DNA of 35,295 nt from Vreelandella glaciei (GTDB lineage: Bacteria; Pseudomonadota; Gammaproteobacteria; Pseudomonadales; Halomonadaceae): assembly GCF_013415125.1 (NCBI RefSeq), contig NZ_JACCDE010000043.1, positions 1 to 35,295 on the forward strand, given 5' to 3'. Made by a program: the position numbers and the translations under genes. The first letter of the stretch is position 1. The number at the start of each line of letters is the position of its first letter. Shown here one piece after another: positions 31,089 to 35,295 of this stretch. Under the pieces are notes generated by a model, which saw only the letters and a program-made list of their open reading frames with translations, was not told the origin of the DNA and searched no databases.

Positions 31089-33812
31089 TCAGCGCTCCTG
31101 TTTCCTGAGACCCCAAACACTCAATAACGTCAGTACGGGGATGGTGATCAGCAGGGCCAGAAAATACGGTGTCAGATCTCCCAGACTGAGCGCTTTGGAA
31201 AACACGCCTCGGCTGATAATCAAAAAATGGCTGGTGGGATAGATATGTCCAATGACAGCCGCACCCCCTTGCAGCGCGGAAACTGGAGAGAGTAGCCCCG
31301 AAAACTGGATCGCAGGCACCAGTGTAGCGATGGCGGTACCGAAGATAGCGGCAATCTGACTATGCAGAACCGATGACATCAACAATCCCATCCCCGTGGA
31401 ACAGATGACATAGATCAGCGCGCCTAGGCTCAATGTCAGCAGGCTACCCTTCACCGGCACGCCAAAGGCCAGCACGGCGAACGCCACCAGGGTGATGAAA
31501 TTGATCATCGCCAGCATTATGTAGGGCAACTGTTTGCCGAGCAGAAATTCCAATCGAGAAACCGGCGTGACGTAGAGATTGATAATAGAGCCAAGCTCCT
31601 TCTCACGTACGACTCCCAAGGCAGTCAGCATCGCCGGTATCAGCATGAGCAGCAGTGGGATCATCGCCGGGGCCATGGCTGGCAGACTTCTAACGTCGGG
31701 ATTGTAGCGGTAGCGAATGGCAATCTCGACGGGAGGGGAAAAAGCTCCAGCCCCTTCGCTCAAGCGAGCTAAAGTGTCCGCATGAATCCCCTCCACATAC
31801 CCCTTGATAGTATCGGCCCTGACCGGCATAGAACCATCGACCCAGTAAGCAACTTTGGGCACATTGCCACGCTTGAGATCGCGGCCAAACCCTGGCGGAA
31901 TTTCCACCGCCAGGCTGATATCACCGCTGCGTAGTCGCTGCTGTATATCGGTGTAGTCGGTCAGAGGAGGCTTCTCGGTGAAGTAACGCGATCCCGTTAG
32001 ATTGAGAGAATAGGCCTGGCTGGTCGTGGTCTGGTCACGATCGAGCACGGCATAGGTCAGATGTTCGACATCCATATTGATGCCATAACCCATGATAAAC
32101 ATTAGGATCAGACTACCCAGCAGCGCCAGCGTGGCACGTATCGGATCGCGACGTAGCTCCAAAGTCTCTCGGTGGGTGTAACTGAACATTCGGCGCAGGC
32201 TAACGGTCAGCCTGCCAGACCGGGTCGCCGGGTGCGATTCTAGAGAGGCAGTTGTCGGCTTTTCGGACTCGGCTTCATCTATCTTGCTAGCCTCTTTCAG
32301 GTACGCCATAAAGGTAGCTTCTAGTGTGGGTAAGCCACGCGACGCTAGTAGCTTCTCAGGGGTGTCGGTAGCCAATACGCGCCCGGCATGCATCAAAGCA
32401 ACCCGGTCGCAGCGCATTGCCTCGTTCATGAAGTGGGTGGAGATGAAAATCGTCACTCCCTCTCCACGGGAGATCTGCCCTAACAGCAGCCAGAAGTCAT
32501 CACGTGCTATTGGATCCACTCCGGAGGTGGGTTCGTCGAGAATCAATAATTCAGGTCGGTGAATGACAGCCACCGCCAACGAAAGCCGTTGGCGCACTCC
32601 CAGTGGAAGCGCTGGCGGTAATTTGTCAGCCACTGCCGTGAGATCAAAGCGATCCAGCATCTCCCTCACGCGTGTGGCACGCTCAGCCTTAGGAAGATGA
32701 AACAGATGCGCATGCAATTCAAGGTTCTGACGTAGCGTCAGTTCTGTATAGAGAGAAAAACCCTGAGACATGTAGCCCACCCGACTGCGCGTAGCAATAT
32801 CGCGCGGATCGACGGGCTTATCGAACAGCAATGCCTTTCCTTCGCTGGCGGATAGCAGCCCGGTGAGCATCTTCATCGTGGTGGTCTTCCCACAACCATT
32901 GGATCCCAGGAAACCAAATATTTCACCGCGCTCGATACGAAAGTCGGCGTGATCCACGGCGACGAAATCGCCGAACCGCTTGGTCAGTCCATGGGCCTCG
33001 ATGGCTATATTGGCATCAGGTTGGCGGGGCGATATTTTGAACTCGCGATACCTGCGCCGTTTAGTCTCGGGCAACAACCTGATAAAAGCTTCCTCGAGCG
33101 TTGCACTTCCCGTCGCTGCTAGCAGATCGTTAGGCGCGCCAGTATTCAATACCTGCCCATCATCCATGACCACCAACCAGTCGAAACTTCGCGCCTCTTC
33201 CATATAGGCAGTGGCGACTAATACGCTCATACCTGGACGCTTGCTCCGTATCCGCCCAATTAGTTCCCAAAACTGAGCCCGTGATAAAGGATCGACGCCC
33301 GTGGTGGGTTCATCGAGTATCAAAAGGTCGGGATCGTGGATTAGCGCACAGCATAACCCCAGCTTCTGTTTCATTCCGCCGGAGAGCTTGCCGACAGGGC
33401 GTTCCGTGAACCTAGCCAGCCCAGTACTATGCAAAAGTTCGCCAATACGACTATGCCGGTTCTGGCGATCCAGACCGAATAGACGGCCGAAGAAATCGAG
33501 ATTTTCAAAGACTGTCAGGGTGGGATAGAGGTTCTTTCCCAACCCCTGAGGCATATAGGCAATCCGCCGACACACCTGTTTGCGATGCCGCCCTTCCGCC
33601 ATGTCGCCGTCTAATACGACAACCCTACCCTGCTGAATTTTTCTAGCACCGGCAATCAGGGCCATCAGACTGGACTTACCGACGCCATCGGGCCCGATCA
33701 ACCCCACCATACAACCAGCGGGAATGGCCAAACTTAGGCCGGATAACGCATGCACTGAACCATAGCGCAAGCTAACACCTTCCAGCCGCACCACAGATCC
33801 ATCAATGCTCAT
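31089..33812 (-). CDS. rbbA: ABC transporter ATPase/permease fusion, RbbA homologue
   Basis: This 907-residue protein matches E. coli RbbA (about 911 residues), known as a ribosome-associated ATPase with a permease domain. It has NBD1 with Walker A GPDGVGKS at 40-47 and signature LSGGMKQ at 143-149, and NBD2 with Walker A GSNGCGKT at 303-310, H-loop STHFMNEA and a degenerate signature LPLGVRQ at 402-408. After a hinge near 510-535 comes an ABC-2 permease with one helix, a periplasmic domain (about 585-725) and five helices. NBD1 lacks the H-loop His (VATAYMEEA). It overlaps the hlyD-type gene by 4 bases. The yhiI-rbbA-yhhJ gene order is the same as in E. coli. Whether it exports a substrate or acts on ribosomes is not settled. 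Confidence 0.9.
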   Translation of the reverse strand: MSIDGSVVRLEGVSLRYGSVHALSGLSLAIPAGCMVGLIGPDGVGKSSLMALIAGARKIQQGRVVVLDGDMAEGRHRKQVCRRIAYMPQGLGKNLYPTLTVFENLDFFGRLFGLDRQNRHSRIGELLHSTGLARFTERPVGKLSGGMKQKLGLCCALIHDPDLLILDEPTTGVDPLSRAQFWELIGRIRSKRPGMSVLVATAYMEEARSFDWLVVMDDGQVLNTGAPNDLLAATGSATLEEAFIRLLPETKRRRYREFKISPRQPDANIAIEAHGLTKRFGDFVAVDHADFRIERGEIFGFLGSNGCGKTTTMKMLTGLLSASEGKALLFDKPVDPRDIATRSRVGYMSQGFSLYTELTLRQNLELHAHLFHLPKAERATRVREMLDRFDLTAVADKLPPALPLGVRQRLSLAVAVIHRPELLILDEPTSGVDPIARDDFWLLLGQISRGEGVTIFISTHFMNEAMRCDRVALMHAGRVLATDTPEKLLASRGLPTLEATFMAYLKEASKIDEAESEKPTTASLESHPATRSGRLTVSLRRMFSYTHRETLELRRDPIRATLALLGSLILMFIMGYGINMDVEHLTYAVLDRDQTTTSQAYSLNLTGSRYFTEKPPLTDYTDIQQRLRSGDISLAVEIPPGFGRDLKRGNVPKVAYWVDGSMPVRADTIKGYVEGIHADTLARLSEGAGAFSPPVEIAIRYRYNPDVRSLPAMAPAMIPLLLMLIPAMLTALGVVREKELGSIINLYVTPVSRLEFLLGKQLPYIMLAMINFITLVAFAVLAFGVPVKGSLLTLSLGALIYVICSTGMGLLMSSVLHSQIAAIFGTAIATLVPAIQFSGLLSPVSALQGGAAVIGHIYPTSHFLIISRGVFSKALSLGDLTPYFLALLITIPVLTLLSVWGLRKQER

Positions 33813-34885
33813 GGTGTCACGTTAACCTTCAGTTCGTCGGGCCAATCGAGCGTATCATCAAGCTTGAGATAGGCCATGCCCGGCAAACCGGTTTTGACTT
33901 TGTCTAGGTGCTTTTCAAGTAGCGCGGGGTCGATACGGGCCTTGACCCGAAACATCAGCTTTTCACGTTCGCTAGCTGTTTCCACGGTCTTGGGAGTGAA
34001 TTGGGCCACGCTGGAGACGTAGCTGACGTTAGCCGGGATCACATACTGAGGCGCTGCATCCAGCACCAAGTGCACGTCGGCACCCAGCGCAACACGCCCA
34101 GCTTGACGCTCGGGCAGGAAAAAGGTCATGTAGACATCGGTCAGATCGACGAGATTGAGTACCACGCCCCCGGCTGGCAGCACTTCACCGGGCTGGGCGA
34201 CACGATACTGAACCCTTGCCACCCGGTCACTACGCAGCTGACTGTCTTCAAGATCTGCCTCCAGCTTGTCCACCGTAGCGCTGGCTGCCTCAATGGCCGC
34301 CTGAGATTCAATAACCTTTGAATCGGCTGCCTCGATGGCTGCCAAAGCGGAGAGCACACCCGCACGTGCAGCGGCCAGCGCGGCTTCGGTACTCTCCAGG
34401 CTGGCCAAGTCATCGTCGAGTTGCTGCCTCGACAAGGCATTGCGAGCCACCAATGCCCGGGTGCGGTCATAACGCTTGTGTGCTGCAGACAGCTCAGCGT
34501 TACGTTGCAACACGACGGCCTCAGCAGCCGTTTTTTCGCTCTGTCGTTGAGCAACTTGTGCCTGCGCGGTCCGTGTTGCACTCTCGGCCTGTCGAACCTG
34601 TGCCCTGGCCTGCCCCAGTTCGGCTTCTAGCACTTTCATGTCCATACGCGCCAAGAGCTGATTCGGCTCGACCTGCTCTCCTTCGCCAACAAGCACCGCT
34701 TCGATACGACCCGCCTGCTTGGTAGCAATATCGATTTCGGTCGCTTCAATTCGCCCATTACCGCTGGCAAAACCATCACCCAACCCCTCAGGTCGAAACT
34801 CCAGCCACACCAACACACCGGCAATGAATACAACTCCGGCAATTATTAACATTCGCCATACGACTTTTCTCAGCGTGGAGGGCAC
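33809..34885 (-). CDS. HlyD-family periplasmic adaptor (YhiI type)
   Basis: This 358-residue membrane-fusion protein has one N-terminal helix (about 12-29), a lipoyl/biotinyl-like half motif (GRIEATEIDIATKQAGRIEAV near 44-64), and a long coiled-coil hairpin at about 85-215 rich in Ala, Gln and Glu. The second lipoyl half and beta-barrel then follow (VAQPGEVLPAGGVVLNLVDL near 228-247). It should link the RbbA/YhhJ inner-membrane complex to an outer-membrane channel that is not encoded here. The likely start is GTG 34885, with AGGA upstream; an in-frame ATG at 34852 is possible but would cut the protein just before the hydrophobic helix. The stop overlaps rbbA by 4 bases (ATGA). Confidence 0.88.
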   Translation of the reverse strand: MPSTLRKVVWRMLIIAGVVFIAGVLVWLEFRPEGLGDGFASGNGRIEATEIDIATKQAGRIEAVLVGEGEQVEPNQLLARMDMKVLEAELGQARAQVRQAESATRTAQAQVAQRQSEKTAAEAVVLQRNAELSAAHKRYDRTRALVARNALSRQQLDDDLASLESTEAALAAARAGVLSALAAIEAADSKVIESQAAIEAASATVDKLEADLEDSQLRSDRVARVQYRVAQPGEVLPAGGVVLNLVDLTDVYMTFFLPERQAGRVALGADVHLVLDAAPQYVIPANVSYVSSVAQFTPKTVETASEREKLMFRVKARIDPALLEKHLDKVKTGLPGMAYLKLDDTLDWPDELKVNVTP

Positions 34886-35167
34886 GATTCGGCATCCTAG
34901 ACTAACGAGTCATTCAAAAGGAAAAGAGCGTATAACGGCTAGTGCCAGCATTAGCCTTTGCAACCAGTATGAAACTGGAAAATTTAAACGTGGTGACGCA
35001 GATCAAGAATCTTTCAAGATATCTTGCATTCCTAGTAACAATACTTGAACCAGATAAGCTTGCAGTTTAATGCAGTGCTATGGTTGCATTCAGACTCCCC
35101 TAAGTAGTAGTTTCTCTGCCATCGGCTAGCAATTTCCTCTTAAAGAACCCGTCGTGAGTTATGTATT
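34886..35167. other. Non-coding stretch upstream of the ABC operon
   Basis: No gene or strong promoter was recognised in this stretch. On the minus strand it must contain the promoter for the hlyD-rbbA-yhhJ operon, but I could not pick a -35/-10 pair with confidence. Confidence 0.35.
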
Positions 35168-35259
35168 CCTTGTGACCCTGGATTCATAGAATAAGCGCAG
35201 CACTTTGGATCACAAGGTAGAGGCAGGAGGGCCAGCGCCGGTACCCTCTCTGCCTTACC
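35168..35259. repeat. Two inverted repeats near the right edge
   Basis: CCTTGTGACCC (35168-35178) faces GGATCACAAGG (35207-35217) with one mismatch in 11. Immediately after, AGGCAGGAGGG (35221-35231) pairs with CCCTCTCTGCCT (35244-35255) with one unpaired base, forming a stable hairpin about 20 bases before a possible transposase start. The first pair could be part of an IS end or an operator. The second resembles leader hairpins that protect transposase genes from outside transcription. Confidence 0.4.
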
Positions 35260-35278
35260 TACCAAAGTGAAGCAGAGC

Positions 35279-35295
35279 ATGGGATACCGACAACT
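35279..35295 (+). CDS. Possible start of an IS30-like transposase (cut by window edge)
   Basis: ATG 35279 opens a frame reading MGYRQL up to the window end. IS30-family transposases commonly begin with a short leader of this kind (M-x-Y-x-Q-L-T). Six residues are far too few for certainty; the hairpin just upstream and the IS at the other window edge make it plausible. Confidence 0.3.

Noticed and set aside
1..35295. CRISPR arrays, rRNA operons, toxin-antitoxin pairs, phage genes
   Set aside because: No regularly spaced repeats, rRNA segments, paired small toxin/antitoxin frames or phage structural genes were recognised by eye on either strand.

Overview
The window looks like a gammaproteobacterial chromosome of the Halomonadaceae (Halomonas/Vreelandella type). 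That placement is an inference from the character of GroES/GroEL, TrmJ, FxsA, MntR and a DUF1538/PII cluster; no 16S gene is present. It has a core-like left half (about 1-15.2 kb), a stress-tolerance accessory block (about 15.4-29.9 kb), and an RbbA-type ABC operon (30.0-34.9 kb). The left edge is the 3' end of an IS3-family element, and the right edge may be the start of another IS (IS30-like).

Left half: a secreted, probably outer-membrane protein of unknown function; an SDR oxidoreductase; fxsA; groES-groEL behind a near-perfect sigma-32 promoter; and trmJ. Next come a Na+/H+ antiporter-family carrier, a divergent GntP-family permease, and an MFS carrier whose stop codon overlaps the start of an unlisted 42-residue membrane protein. 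Two paralogous DUF1538 membrane proteins then form an overlapping operon with a PII-like signalling protein; their function is not known to me. After this lies a decayed Mn/Zn-type ABC transporter, with three gene remnants carrying deletions and stops, while its divergent regulator mntR is intact and has a palindromic candidate operator upstream. A DUF3750 protein closes this half.

Accessory block: it begins after an AT-rich spacer and a broken OmpR-type response-regulator fragment. On the minus strand are hsp20 and a triple-BON protein. On the plus strand is a class I-like PHA synthase. On the minus strand follow a Zn alcohol dehydrogenase, a P-type cation ATPase and a DUF2238 membrane protein. 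On the plus strand there follows a phasin-like small protein, a small helical protein, a TraR/DksA-like factor, a second-type FtsH, a CbpA-type DnaJ and its modulator CbpM. The set (small heat-shock protein, membrane AAA protease, J-protein with its inhibitor, DksA-like factor, ion pump, PHA synthase) resembles protein-quality-control islands known from other proteobacteria, but no ClpG/ClpK disaggregase is visible and the composition is different.

Right part: a HlyD adaptor, a 907-residue RbbA homologue and a YhhJ-type permease overlap like the E. coli yhiI-rbbA-yhhJ operon. The permease carries an apparent single-base frameshift. No rRNA, tRNA or CRISPR array was recognised.
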